A stretch of 64,000 nucleotides of DNA from Alnus glutinosa. Its lineage: Eukaryota > Streptophyta > Magnoliopsida > Fagales > Betulaceae. The notes under the pieces are model-generated. The model was not told the origin of the DNA. It saw only the letters and a list, made by a program, of their open reading frames with translations, and did not search any database. The translations under genes and the position numbers were made by a program. Below, in pieces: positions 40,913-52,989 of the stretch (the first letter of the stretch is position 1; every line of letters begins with the position of its first letter). The stretch spans positions 558,001 to 622,000 of the forward strand of contig NC_084889.1 in NCBI RefSeq assembly GCF_958979055.1, written 5' to 3'.

Positions 40913-42934
40913 TAAAAAAAATAAACACTTTAAAAGATTCATCGTGAATGCTCTAATATTTAGATATTATTTTTAAGATAATATCAAAATCTCCTTTAAT
41001 ATTTAGATATTGTAAGACTTGTAATACCTCAAATCTCATTTTGCTGTTCCATTGATTTGGGGGTAATCAACTATCCTAAAAACTGTTTTAAGGGTGTTAA
41101 CAACCAATAAAATGGTCAACTACTCTTTAATAGCTACTTTGGGGGTGAGAGATTATCTTTAAAACAATTGATGAGTCTGGTTGGCCATCCTCAAAATAGT
41201 TTTTATTGGTGCTCCACCACCATCAAACCAACCAATCTAGTCACCCCCCTTAAACAGTTTATCAAAATAGCTTAATAATTAATTTGAAGAGTTCTTTTAT
41301 TATTTTTATCTGAAAAAAATTAAACATACTCTGACAAAAAAAAAAAGGCGAAACCAGACAAGGATTTATTTATTTTTTAATTTGATGCTATTTTTATTCA
41401 CTATCTGATTCTTATTTTCTTATTTTGTTTTGTAATTTATTTCTAGGAATCAATCAGGTTGGGTGTTGATAGATCATCGTCTTCGTCCCTCCGGCTCCCA
41501 GCCCACTTCCAAAGGATGGAAACGTTTTCTTAATTTCTTGTTAATATTTAGTCACTGGCTCTCTCTCACAATAAACATATATTATAATAGTCTTTTTATA
41601 TGATTTGTATGATGGCAGTACGTTGTATCAAGAGCTGAATAGGCTGTGGAAGTTTGTCTCAAAGGAGAGCTGAGAGGCCGTGCACGTACCCATTGGTTAA
41701 AGCTTTGCAACGCTACTCGATCATAATTAAATAAAAGTAAAGAGTAGAATTGATCGAGAAAGGAACATATATATACATAAATCTGATATATGGAAATAAA
41801 ACCAGAATCTCATTAATTCACATTGACAATTAATGAATTTATTCCAAAGTTAAGACTATAGAACGATGAGCGTTGCTAAAAATACTAGAGCTTTTAATTA
41901 AGTACGTACAAGTCCTTTTACAAACACGTGACAATCTTCTCAATTTAATTAATTAATGACTAATTTGTAAACCATCTACTCAATCTTAATTGTTTTACCA
42001 ATTATATATTGACATTACATTTCAATTTGTATAAAAACTGGAAGTAAATACTGTAATTCTCCTAAATATCATGTGATCCATGCTACATTTAAATCTTGTA
42101 ATCATTATATCTAAAATTAATCATCCATCTCCGGCCATATCTTTAGTGACCACAAATCTATTTTGGGCCGCTTTTCACCTCGTGTTTAAAAGCATTCTCA
42201 TAAGATTTTTCATTTCCTATTCTATTCGGACCAAAAATGAAAAAGATCCTTCCTCCCTTGTAATTCATTTTTCCTCATTAATTAGAAAAAAAAAAAAAAA
42301 AAAAAGAAATAACTGGTTTAATTTCGTATCTTTAAGTTCTTTATGCAAATTGGCAAATGACCCAGTAAAATTAGTGCAATATATCAACCAAATTCAATGG
42401 TTGGCACGTACGTTGTACGAGTCTTCATTGACATTAGCAATTGTTTCTACACAAAAGGAAGTACAAACCCAGAAAGCCTTAAGCCCAAAATACACATCTA
42501 CTGTATAGTATATAAGATCATTTGATTTCATTACAATATCATACTCAAAATCAAGAGAAGGATACAATATTAGAGATGCCAAGAGAACTCCTAGAGCATC
42601 CCTAGTTGAGGGGAGGCCCAATTCTTCGCTTTTAAATAAAATTAAGAAAGACTAAAAAGAGATTTAGAGTGTGTGATGTATGATATTTTTGAAAGAGAAA
42701 TGCAAATGTAGAAGTAAGGCGAAATAAGAGAGTCCTCCACCTCCAGTTATAGTTATATTGATTAATTGGCAGAGATACCATTCCAGATGCAATATTAGAG
42801 TGTGCTTATTGCAGCTATAAATACCGATAACATGAAGCAAATGATTGGAGGATTTACACAAATGTTAAAAATGTTTTTAAAAGAACATTGCTTTCCGATC
42901 ATCTAAGTATATAAATAAATTTTCGAAAATCGTT
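40913..42934. other. Intergenic region downstream of WDR26
   Basis: AT-rich DNA with A-runs near 41336 and 42287-42306. No gene, RNA or definite element was recognised; the 142-aa open frame at 42080-42508 has no family features. Confidence 0.5.
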
Positions 42935-45900
42935 TCAACTTCTTCCATTAGAGTGGCCATTGCTCTGAGAAACTGTGTGTCTCAGATTGAACTGATCCAA
43001 ACCCCATATTCGAATGGTACGATCATCGCTGGCTGAAGCCAACATGTGAAGATTTGTAGGATTCCAGCTCACGCTATTAACAGCTCCAGAATGCCCAGGC
43101 AGTGCCAGCAGGAGCTCCCCAGAACCTCTGTGCCATACATAGACCTACAATAATAACAAATGGGGGCACACCAAAAACAACATAATCAAATCATTTTGAA
43201 TATGAAAAGGAACAAGCATGCATTAGTCATGTACTTCTAGACAAGTGTAATTCCATAACAGTGTAGGTGAACCAAAAAAAAAAAAAAAAAAAGAAAAAAA
43301 AAAGGGCTGGGTCTAAAGTCAAAGCTTATTTCCTAAAATGCACAAACTAATGGAACAAAAATGTATAAGACAGAAATTGCTATAAATTGAAAAAGTTTTG
43401 ATGTTGTCATTACTGGAAAACCCTTATTATTCTCATCACATAATTCTGCTTAAACGAATATTACCTGTGAATCCTCACTCCCGCTGGCAATAAAGGCCTC
43501 CTCGAATCCACCTAAACACGATCTAATAAGAAATCGGACACGCTTGTGACCTTTGTACTTGGCCACGACCTTCAGATCACCCTCGATACTCCAAAGATGA
43601 ATTTCTTGGTTTAATAGATTGACTAGTAGGAATTTATTGTCCTTTGACAGCGAGAATGAAGTAATTACTTCCTCCTCTTCAATCAGTCTCTCAAATTTTG
43701 CCTCCCTGTCAAGCAATAGTATTGTGGTTTCCTTGCAAATGCTTATGATCCTCTTTCCATCGCCAGTCACAGCCATGTCTGATATCCTGAGTGTTCGCTG
43801 CCCTTTCCAACATTCCAGCTCTCTTCCATCCAAATCCCATAGGCAGATACTCTTGTCAGTCATACCAGAGAATATCCCTCTACCATCGGGAAACCATCCA
43901 CATGAAATGAGGCCAACACCACTTTTCTCATAAACATGGAGGCATTCTCCAGAAGTGACATCCCAGCGCCTGATGACCTCCTCCACTCCACATGAAAGGA
44001 GCTGGTGGTCATCTGGGCCCCATGAAACCATCAACACTGGCTTCTGGTGACCAGTTAGTATGTGCTTCAATAAAACTTGACCGTCCTCTTTAACCTAAAA
44101 GGATGAAATTTCTCAATCCTTGAAGAGACAATATTCTGAAATAAGAAAATTGATATTTGTTGTACAACTGGGAAGATGACAACAGAGACATTCATCCAAA
44201 AAAAAAGATGACAACAGAGAAACAGAAATAAGCAGAAAAGTGATAAACAGCAGCAAAATATGTTCGACAGTCAAGACTTCTCTAAAATTTCTGCTTTTTG
44301 CCATTTCCTTAGAATATCCAGTTGGCATGCAAAATCATGAGGATCTCATTAAGAGAGGCTGAGCCTACTATTCCAAACTTCCCCAATATTTAAAACTTAA
44401 GCTCCTCCTCTTACTAAGCACTTACACTAATCACTTCCAAGAACCACCTGCTGCCAAAGTTGCAGCTCAATATCTAAAATACATTTAATTTGCTCTCTCC
44501 AAATACAGGTTGCAGATGCGTTCCATAAAAGTAAAATTTACGAAGAACAAATGTTAGAGAACTAATGTTTGTTACAGGAATTCGTGTATGTTTCAAAAAG
44601 ACACAAACCAAATATTCAACAACACATTTGGAGAGAAATTGTACCGTGTGCCACCCCAGCTAAACTTAAATCAAATTTGTCATATAGTCATTGAATAGTA
44701 CCATTTGCCACCCTTCCAACAAAAAACTTTCCTCGGGTTTTTACCAAGGCTTTAACATAAGCACCAGAATGCCAAGTATAAAGAAGCACATTAAATGGAT
44801 TCCCAACTAACTCAAACATGAGGAACCATTAATGGTGACTTTGCTTGCAGCCATTACATCAGTTGAAGCATACTAATAAAGCCAATGCAAATGCATGCTG
44901 CACCATATAAGAGTAATTCCAGTATTCACAAATCTGTTCACTGTAAATCCTGTAAAAGAGCTTTTTCTCTATGCAAATTAGGGGGATATAATCATCAAAG
45001 CATCCATTTGAATGACGGAACATTAATATTTACTACAAATACAGATTGAGGACTCATTATAGTTATTACTATAGTCATAAGTGTCATTGTATCTAAATTT
45101 GTTTGATGCACGCATCACCATATTTACTGGCTATAAATAACAATTTCGGTTGCACTACCTCGGCCCATACCCAACCTGACTCAAGGTGATTCATATTTTC
45201 CAAATCAAGTCTAAAACTCTAACCTAAGAATGGCCACTGGTTGGATTTGATCTTCAAAAGATGCAGTTCAGTTTCAACATGATAAGAATTGAAGCATGAC
45301 CAACTTGCTCATTAAGTTGAGATTCCACTTCAGGCAATAAATGATAACAAAATGGTATTTTCCATAAAATCAAATTGAGACGTGGACTTGGTTCTATTTG
45401 GTTAGCTTCTGTGTTGAAATTTCAAGTTTTCCTGCCATGCATAACCAGGTTAGAGCAAATGCCATTCAGTCTTGTCTCTGATTTCACTCCCTTGCATATA
45501 ACCATAAAGGAATTGCCGAGAAAAAAAAAAGAGCATTTCATTCACTACTATGCGCAAAGGGAAGAATCCACACATCACCAATGCTAGAGGCTATCTCAGC
45601 CTATATGAGGTGAAAGAACCTCAATGAACTTGATCCTGCAATCTCCATCATGGGGATACATACAATGCAAAACCATAATGTTAACAATACTCATTTCGCA
45701 TAATTGAAAAAGGTTCTGAACATCAGCATCATGAATAGCCTAAATTATTGTTTAAACTATGTAATAATGGTGAAAATAAAGAGATTGAAAGAAAGAATGG
45801 AACACACAAATTTACATGGTTTAACAGTTGTGCCTACATCCATAGGAGCAAACGGTTTTCACTATATTATCAAAAGGGTTACAACTTATCTGTAGAGTCA

Positions 45901-47005
45901 CCAGTTACAATCATAGTCCAATCCATGAAAATTTCAAAGAAAAATGCTACGCATACAACTCTTTTACAACTTTTGACGTGTGTTAGCATGTGATTGGAGC
46001 CAAAAGTTGTAAGCATTTAATACCCTCAACACCCTCCAATCACATGCTGACACTTATCAAAAATTGTAAAAGAGTTGTATGTCTAGTATTTTTCAATGTC
46101 AAATATACCCTTACCATATTGCAAGGGGGCTGCATCCCCCCAACCTCTTATTTGACCCCAACATAAAATCACTCATAAAGGGGCCCTTAAGGTCCCTATT
46201 CCTTTGGACCTAGAGAATAGTATAACATTCATTAAAATATGAGTAATGCTATTCTTTACACCCATTTATCACACTCATTTAATACCGATTGACGTGGCGT
46301 GTTTTAAGTGGCTTCTCATGTCAACCACTTTCAAAAAAAATAAAAAAGCCACTTAAAACATGTTACATCAGCTGGTACGAAATTTGCATGATAAATGGGT
46401 GTGAAGAGTAGCATTACTCTTAAAATATATTGAAAGCATCTCTAACAATTATATTTTTGGTTCTTGAAATATAGGGTAGATTCCCATTGATCCCTAAATT
46501 TTAGAAAGTTCCAGTCCTTCAAATTTTTAATTTCGATCAATGTAGTTCTAGTGACAGGGTCATTAGTGATCAAAGGACCAAAATGCCGAGAAGGGTAATT
46601 CAAAATTAAAAAATTCTGGTGCCGACATTGCAAATTTTGAAAATCCAAGGACGAAAAATGCAACCTGAGTAAGTCAGGGATCGGAGTATAATTTAGCCTA
46701 CTGAATATGTTGCAGCTTCAGTGACAGAAAAATGAAAAAGCTGACGTCTGTGAAGGCTTGATTGATAAAGGAAGACAGATATAAGGAAAATCAGCATACA
46801 CTCTTCAATTGACCATAAATGATACATCGATACAAAGTTACATCTGTACTAAGTGGCCTTCTGAGAATTGTCGCTTAGGATGTTCTAGAAATTAGCATCA
46901 AACAACCAACAAATGGAGAGAGAGAGAGAGAGAGACATCTGTACTAAGTGGCCTTCTGAGAATTGTCGCTTAGGATGTTCTAGAAATTAGCATCAAACAA
47001 CCAAC

Positions 47006-47060
<55 letters not shown>

Positions 47061-49448
47061 GAGGTTCTGTTATATTATGTCAGTGATTAAAAGCCAATAC
47101 TCATTGAGCAATGTTTCTTGCACAACAAATGTATACACTTTGTACAACAACGTTGATGTGGAAATAATTTTCTTTTCTTTTCTTTTTTTGTGCAGGAAAC
47201 ATTACTCTTTTTTTATTGTGAAAATCATTTCCACGTCAACATTTTTGTACAAAGTGTGTACATTTGTTGTGCAGGGAATATTAATCATACTCTTTAAGAA
47301 AATCAAAAAGTTACCTCCCATATAATTGCTGATTGATCTTTTGATGATGAAGCTAAATATTTCCCATTATGCGAAAATTCCAGAAACCAAACTTCATCAG
47401 TATGTGCTTGCAGTATCTGTTAGATTCAATAAGCAAAATTTTCAAATTGACACTTCCAAGTAATTGGTGGAAAAGTCATAACAGCAAATTTGCAGTCCAT
47501 CGAGATACACAAGACATTAGACATCATAAATGAAGCCTAAATTCAACAAGCCACGAAAGACTTCATTGATTAGCAGAATGCCCATGATGATGATGGCTGC
47601 AATAGTAATGACTAGGCAATGGAGATTTACAATGGGATTATGTTAACAAACTAGAAGCGAAGTTCAGTAGATTAACAACCTAACAAAAGCACTTGAAATT
47701 GAAACAAATATGCAAGATCAATGTATAAACTGATTTTATCAGGAAAAAAAACTATACTAGAATGCTATAAAAACATTTGAAAATGATTAAAAGGAAGGAC
47801 GGTCAAGGACCTTCTAAGCACTCACCGGCAACATTTTATAGAGATCAGGACTTCAATATAGTTGGTAATAAAATTTCAACTTATCTTTGAGGTTTCATTT
47901 TTTTCTAAAAAAAAAAAAAAGAATCTATTTGATTACTAAAAGTAATATAACTATTGAATATTTTGACAAAAAATTGTGATAGCAAGAAATTATAAATGTG
48001 TAATTTCATATAACCACCATACATCTTTCATCATCTTCAACAATACTTTTAAGTGCTTAAAATGAAAACAAATGGACCTTCACTACTGAAATTCAAATTC
48101 ATTACTTCATTTATTCTCATCAGAAAAATTAGACTAGGAACCTAACAAATTAAATACTTGTATATATAAATAATGATGCTAACCTTGTCAACTAAAATTT
48201 CATCTTCATATATCTCAATCCATGGTGCATGGCTAAGGTATGGATGTCAAAATCTAACATGCCTCCATGGATGTTAAAGGTTTCTCCATCATTGGCGTTT
48301 TGTCAGACACAAACATTACAAATTTAGCTCCATAATAATGCAAAATAGAAGTCAAAAAAAGCTACACTTCTCCACTACACACACTAACATAAGAAAATGC
48401 TGACAGATCTGGATACGGGCAGGAAAAATATCTTTGCAGATACCACTCAAGATCACTAGATCAGAAGGAAAACAACTCCTGAAGATTTCAACGAATAAAC
48501 CATCTCAACAAATCAACAACTGCATTACCTTCACATGCTCCACAAACTATGTGAAAAGTCTATGCTGTCCGATGGTCAATGAAGCAACCAGAGAAAAAAA
48601 GAAAAAGAAAAAGAAAGGCAAAGAACCATAAATCCAGAAGAAACTCTAACCTGAATTGTTTGAGAAGGAATCTGGTTTCTCTGGCACTGATGATCTGAGT
48701 ACAAAGACAAATCACTATCCAAAGTGTTGTGAAACACACAAGCATCTCGTTGCACATCAAGAGCCTGTTCAACTAGATATTCTAATCTTTTTTCAGGTGT
48801 CATGACTGCTGCAGGAAGCAACTTCTGTAGTTTTTCCAAAATCTTTGACCGTGACTTTGCAACATCAATATCTTGACTAGAAAGCCCAAGTATTACACAC
48901 TGTGAAGGAGAGACAATGCATGCAGCAAGCTCATGAACTCGGCTCAAATTGATGTGAAGAGGGACAATCTCATTCCTAAGAGTATCTAAAGCATCAGTGA
49001 CTTTTTCCATTTTCAGAAGCTCAAGGAACTTCTGCTCCAATATCAGAAAAGTTGCTGATTTCACAGTTGTTTCATCCAAAACGGCAATTGTTTGCAACGT
49101 GGCCACACATTCATTCCATTTTCCATCCTTCACTTGCTGCATAAGCAAATTAACCACTGATGAGTGTAATGGTATACCCGACTCTTCCTCCAAAAGGGCC
49201 CCACTCTTATCGTATCCAAGTGAATACAATGCCCTAGTTATAATTTTGATGAATTCTGATCTTTTGATGACTCCTTTTGAACCAACTGTCTCTTTATCTC
49301 CTTGGGAGGGTAAAGGCCTAGCCATCGAGTCTCCCAAAGAGCAAGCTACGGGCTGTGTAAGAAATGAGTCTTCTGACAAGCTCTTTGATTCTCCCAAGGG
49401 GACCTTAGCACGTTTCAATGGTGGTTCATTGTCCTCTATACCTCCCAT
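42935..49448 (-). CDS. WDR26: WDR26-type LisH-CTLH-WD40 protein
   Basis: Plant homologue of WDR26, a substrate-adaptor-like subunit of the CTLH/GID ubiquitin ligase. Exons (transcript order): 49448-48651, 47416-47315, 44094-43465 and 43144-42935 (TGA), all phase 0, total 579 aa. Exon 1 has a basic KRAKV motif, a LisH-like segment around residues 65-90 ([20 protein letters not shown]), and the CTLH/CRA region ([18 protein letters not shown] onward). WD40 repeats follow: [53 protein letters not shown], and a last repeat [20 protein letters not shown] with SDDRTIRIW. The tail is [11 protein letters not shown] leader intron probably separates the ATG from a promoter near 50.9 kb. The 3.2-kb intron between exons 2 and 3 is a MITE cluster. 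Confidence 0.95.
45939..46097. mobile_element. MITE in WDR26 intron (hairpin)
   Basis: Arms AAAAATGCTACGCATACAAC / CTCTTTTACAA and TTGTAAAAGAG / TTGTATGTCTAGTATTTTT are inverted copies; TGTGATTGGAG and CTCCAATCACA follow inward. About 160 bp, non-coding. Confidence 0.8.
46231..46419. mobile_element. MITE in WDR26 intron, second family
   Basis: Ends GAGTAATGCTATTCTTTACA and TGTGAAGAGTAGCATTACTC are inverse copies. CCCATTTATCA and TGATAAATGGG, then AAGTGGCTT and AAGCCACTT, continue the hairpin. About 190 bp. Confidence 0.85.
46441..46700. mobile_element. Possible eroded MITE
   Basis: Non-coding block with the TTTTTGGTTCTTGAAAT, GATCCCTAAATTTT and AAATCCAAGGACGAAAAATG wording of inverted-repeat elements. 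Arms are only partly complementary, so this is tentative. Confidence 0.4.
46841..47056. repeat. 95-bp tandem duplication including a (GA)n microsatellite
   Basis: CATCTGTACTAAGTGGCCTT begins at 46841 and again at 46936; the two copies are essentially identical up to AACAAATG. Copy 1 carries a short (GA)n (46917-46934) and copy 2 a long one (47011-47056, about 23 units). Slippage or unequal exchange at the GA tract explains it. Confidence 0.95.
47111..47281. mobile_element. MITE in WDR26 intron, third family
   Basis: Left GCACAACAAATGTATACACT TTGTACAA is mirrored by right TTGTACAAAGTGTGTACATT TGTTGTGC; GATGTGGAAAT and ATTTCCACGTC follow inward. It ends about 34 bp from the acceptor-distal edge of exon 2 (47315). 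Confidence 0.8.
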
Positions 49449-50905
49449 GAAATGCCAACTTAGGCCATATATATCCTACAAGTCATAAAGGAACAAACTT
49501 CAATAGGAGCATTCAATCTCAGAAGAAATCTTTAAAAAAAAAACTTGCTGAAGTTTGCATTCTTGCATAAACTAGTCAATGGGAAAATGGTTTAACAAAA
49601 AACAAGCAGACTATAATTTCGCACCAAGATCAAAGAACAAGAAACTTATAAGGAAAAAGAAGACAACGATTTGGTTACATAATATTATTGACAAAGATCT
49701 TTCAAAAAGGAAAAAAGATCATAAAATGAAGAATAAGAAAACAGCAAGATCAGGAAAATGATAAGCAATATTCTTTCTCTTACAACTAACTGCAATGAAA
49801 ATGCACTAAGCCGAACGATCCTTATAAACAAGCTGAAGGAGCCAAATACCATAATTTCAAACCCAGGTCTCTTCTTCCACAAAATTGGACGTCTCTACTT
49901 CCACGAAATTAAGGGCTTATCCATCTAACACAAAAATTTATAAATGATACTTCCACCGTTCCCATCATCATGACGAATAACAACAACAACGGCAATGGCA
50001 TTAGACGCAGTTTTAAAAAGTGAATGCATTAATAATCAAAAAAAAAAAAAAAAAATGAAAATAGAACTAAATAATATTCCTACTATACAGAAACGCACCA
50101 CAATCCCCCCAGCTGCCTAATCCAACTTAGGGGTGGCAATTCGTGTTTGAACCATGTCAAAGCATAGGTATAAGACTATATAGTTTAACTCTAACATATT
50201 AATTTCGTGTTGGATTTTTGTCGAGTTCGCGGGTCGTGTTAAAAAAATTCGGTTGTATTTGATAAGACTATATAGCTTAATCCTAATCCGACCAATGTAA
50301 TTAAACCACCCGTCAACTCACTAATTTTGTGTTGGATGATTGTGTCAAAAATTGTTACTCCTTGTGCAACCAATGTTTTTTTTTTTTTTTTTTTTTTTTT
50401 GGGGAGGGGGGTTGGTGTTAGGTGGGAGGTGCTCTACATAAAGGAACCAGACTTTGGCCTGCATTATGATTATGAAAGATCACAAAATTCATATGCAAAT
50501 CCAATGGGGCATAAAAGATTATGTTAAAAGAGAGTCTTAACATGAAATAGAAGAGTTGTTCATGCAACAATTGCAGCAAGAATCAAACTAAAACATAAGG
50601 AACAATCAAGATCACGACTAAAACCAAAAGCAGCAAAGAAATCAACCCAAACCCATGAAAAAGGTGGGGGATTTCTCACCAGAAAGCATTACCCAGACAA
50701 TACTTGCTTGAAAATAACAATCACAGTCCAAAGATTCCCCTAAAAAGGACAAAACCCCACAAAGCGAAATATGAGAGAAATCAAAGGAAAAATGGGTTTT
50801 CTACAGAGAATTGAGTAGAGAGAAAGACAAGGAACAACTACAGAAGGAGACCAAAAGCAGCACCGAAAGTCATGTTATAGAGAAGAGTGATACAGATGGA
50901 TATAG
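49449..50905. other. 5' flank and probable leader intron of WDR26
   Basis: Contains A-runs near 50038-50055 and a T24 tract (50376-50399) followed by GGGGAGGGGGG. The stretch 50120-50310 (GGGGTGGCAATTCGTGT onward) resembles a dispersed plant repeat I cannot name. No coding exon was recognised. A leader exon near 50760-50880 is likely from the TATA position. Confidence 0.45.
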
Positions 50906-50920
50906 GTTATATATATTTTA
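50906..50920 (-). promoter_or_regulatory. Probable TATA box of WDR26
   Basis: Minus-strand TAAAATATATATAACC. It would start a transcript near 50880, spliced to the ATG exon at 49448. Confidence 0.4.
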
Positions 50921-52075
50921 ATTGTGCTTTTGGCAGTTGGCAGAGAGGTGAAAGGGGGTTTCAAATACCAACACAACCCATGTGATGACAATGCAACTGT
51001 GTCTGCGTGAGGTTAGATAGATGGTCAGATAACTTTGGATTAGAGAGAGAGAGAGAGTGCGTGTTTGTTTGCATTTCACAATTTATTTTGCGAATGGAAG
51101 AGGCCCTCATATCTTGCCGTGCAGGCAACGAATTCAAAGGCCCAAACTGGAATACTCTTTTACCGAATATGCAATATCTTGGTACAGAATCTACCATTTC
51201 CTTGACCCATTTAAAATTTGTTTTTCTTTAAGAAACATGATTACAGGAATTTCTTCCAAGTTTAAACTAACACGTATTCAAATTCTATATGCATTTTTAC
51301 TTTTTACACGTACTTTACTAATATCCAATTTGGAGGCCTCTCGTTTATGCTAATTTACTGCTCTTGTTATTGTTTATTCAAGTACTTTTTTTCCCTCATA
51401 TCTGTCGACAAACTATATAAATCGGGTACGTATTCTTTATGAGAATAATGGATCGTTTTGGATCGAGAAAAACATAGCCATAACCAAATTCGATTTTGAT
51501 GCTCTCTAAGCAAATCCAATCTTATCTTTATCCTACAATGTTTATGTAGCAATCTCAACTCCAATCCTTTGATAAGTCCTTATTAAAAAATAAAAAAAAT
51601 ATTGAAACTGTCACATTAATATTATAAAATAATTATAAGATAAAAATATGATATACACCATTACTCTATCTTTAAACATGATTATGCTTACTAGAATCAT
51701 CGGCCCTTCGTATAATCAATTTAATTGAGGTTAAACGGCCTTCCCTGTGTTTCTTTTCCATGCATCACAAAATGGTATCACACTTTTCTTCTTGCCAAGT
51801 TGAGTACAGAATGTGATTGTGGATGGATGCTCTAGTACAGTCCTCATAAGATTTGAAGTCCATTAAAGATCATGTCTCTAGAGTTTTTTGTTCAGCCTCC
51901 AGTAATATCTCTGTACTCATGCTGTTCAATCCATCCTATGTAGATCTCTTTTTAAGTTATTATTCTTTCATTTATTATTTTATTTGTTTAAATTAAAAAA
52001 AAATAAACAAATCAAAAGATCTACGTAGAATAAGTTGGACAACAAAAGTACAGAGGTGTACAACCTTCGAAAAAT
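50921..52075. other. Intergenic region upstream of WDR26
   Basis: AT-rich with a short (GA)n at 51042-51056. Small open frames do not resemble known proteins. Nothing else was recognised. Confidence 0.5.
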
Positions 52076-52210
52076 GTTAGATTTACAATACCAATACAAC
52101 AACTGTACAATAATCCCTCACATGAGGGTGAGTCCCACATACTGGGGCCTACCCTCATGTGAAGGTTGTTGTACAATTGTTATATTAGTATTGTACAAGA
52201 ATCAAATCCC
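52076..52210. mobile_element. Palindromic MITE, family A copy 2
   Basis: Same ends as the element at 40808 (AATGTTAGATTTACAA...; ...TTGTACAAGAATCAAATCCC), with an added loop around GTGAGTCCCACATACTGGGG. More diverged hairpin than copy 1. Confidence 0.8.
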
Positions 52211-52323
52211 TTTTTCTTCAATTTAATAGAGTTCAATAGTTGTTGTCAAATAAAGGTCACCTTTCAAGATGTCCCAATGTGGTTCTTTAATTGATATTAA
52301 GAGTCTTATTGTTGAATATGAGT

Positions 52324-52463
52324 CTATTTAAAGATTTTTTTATTTTTATTTTTTTGACATGTCCACACAAGAGAGGAGAGGAGGATTCGAACTAGTGACC
52401 TCTACTTCATGAGGCGTGGTCTCTAACTGATTGAACTACCTCTTGGGGACCTATTTAAAGATT
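52324..52463 (-). mobile_element. tRNA-derived SINE with 13-bp target-site duplication
   Basis: Perfect repeats CTATTTAAAGATT at 52324-52336 and 52451-52463 flank a 114-bp insert. On the minus strand it starts GTCCCCAAGAGGTAGTTCAA, has A-box-like TAGTTCAATCAG and B-box GGTCACTAGTTCGAATCC, and ends in a T-rich tail after GGACATGTCA. Pol III boxes, size and duplication all fit a plant SINE. Confidence 0.85.
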
Positions 52464-52989
52464 GTTGAGTACTAATGAAATATAGAGAAAAGTTTATTTT
52501 TAAACTTATGTTCAAAGTTGGTCCAGATTCCTTCTAAGAACCTGCCCAAATTATCCCGTAACGGACTTGATGTTCAGGTTCGCAACATGCTCTATAATCC
52601 GATCAACAGAGCAAAAGGTTTCATACCACGTACTAGCCAAAAGCTGCAACCCAATTACTTCACTTCCATGCGTCTTGACGTCTGAACAAAGCATATATAC
52701 CTGTCTTGATAACAAAAACCAGCCCTCTTGTGAAACAAATGCAAATCAGCTTTATCTTTTGTAGCCGAAGCATTAGATAGGTCGATGCATCCTCAATGAT
52801 TTCCAGGTATTGAACTTCCTAAACCCTAAACAAACAAATTCAACTTAGCTAAGAAAACGACCTATGACAGAATCTAAACTGATCCGCTCACCAAAACTTT
52901 TTCAAGTTTACAAAACCAGCGAAAACATAGCTGATCATCCCTCACTGGAATCCTTTCTCTGAATATTTCGCGAGTTAAGAAGCATAAGA

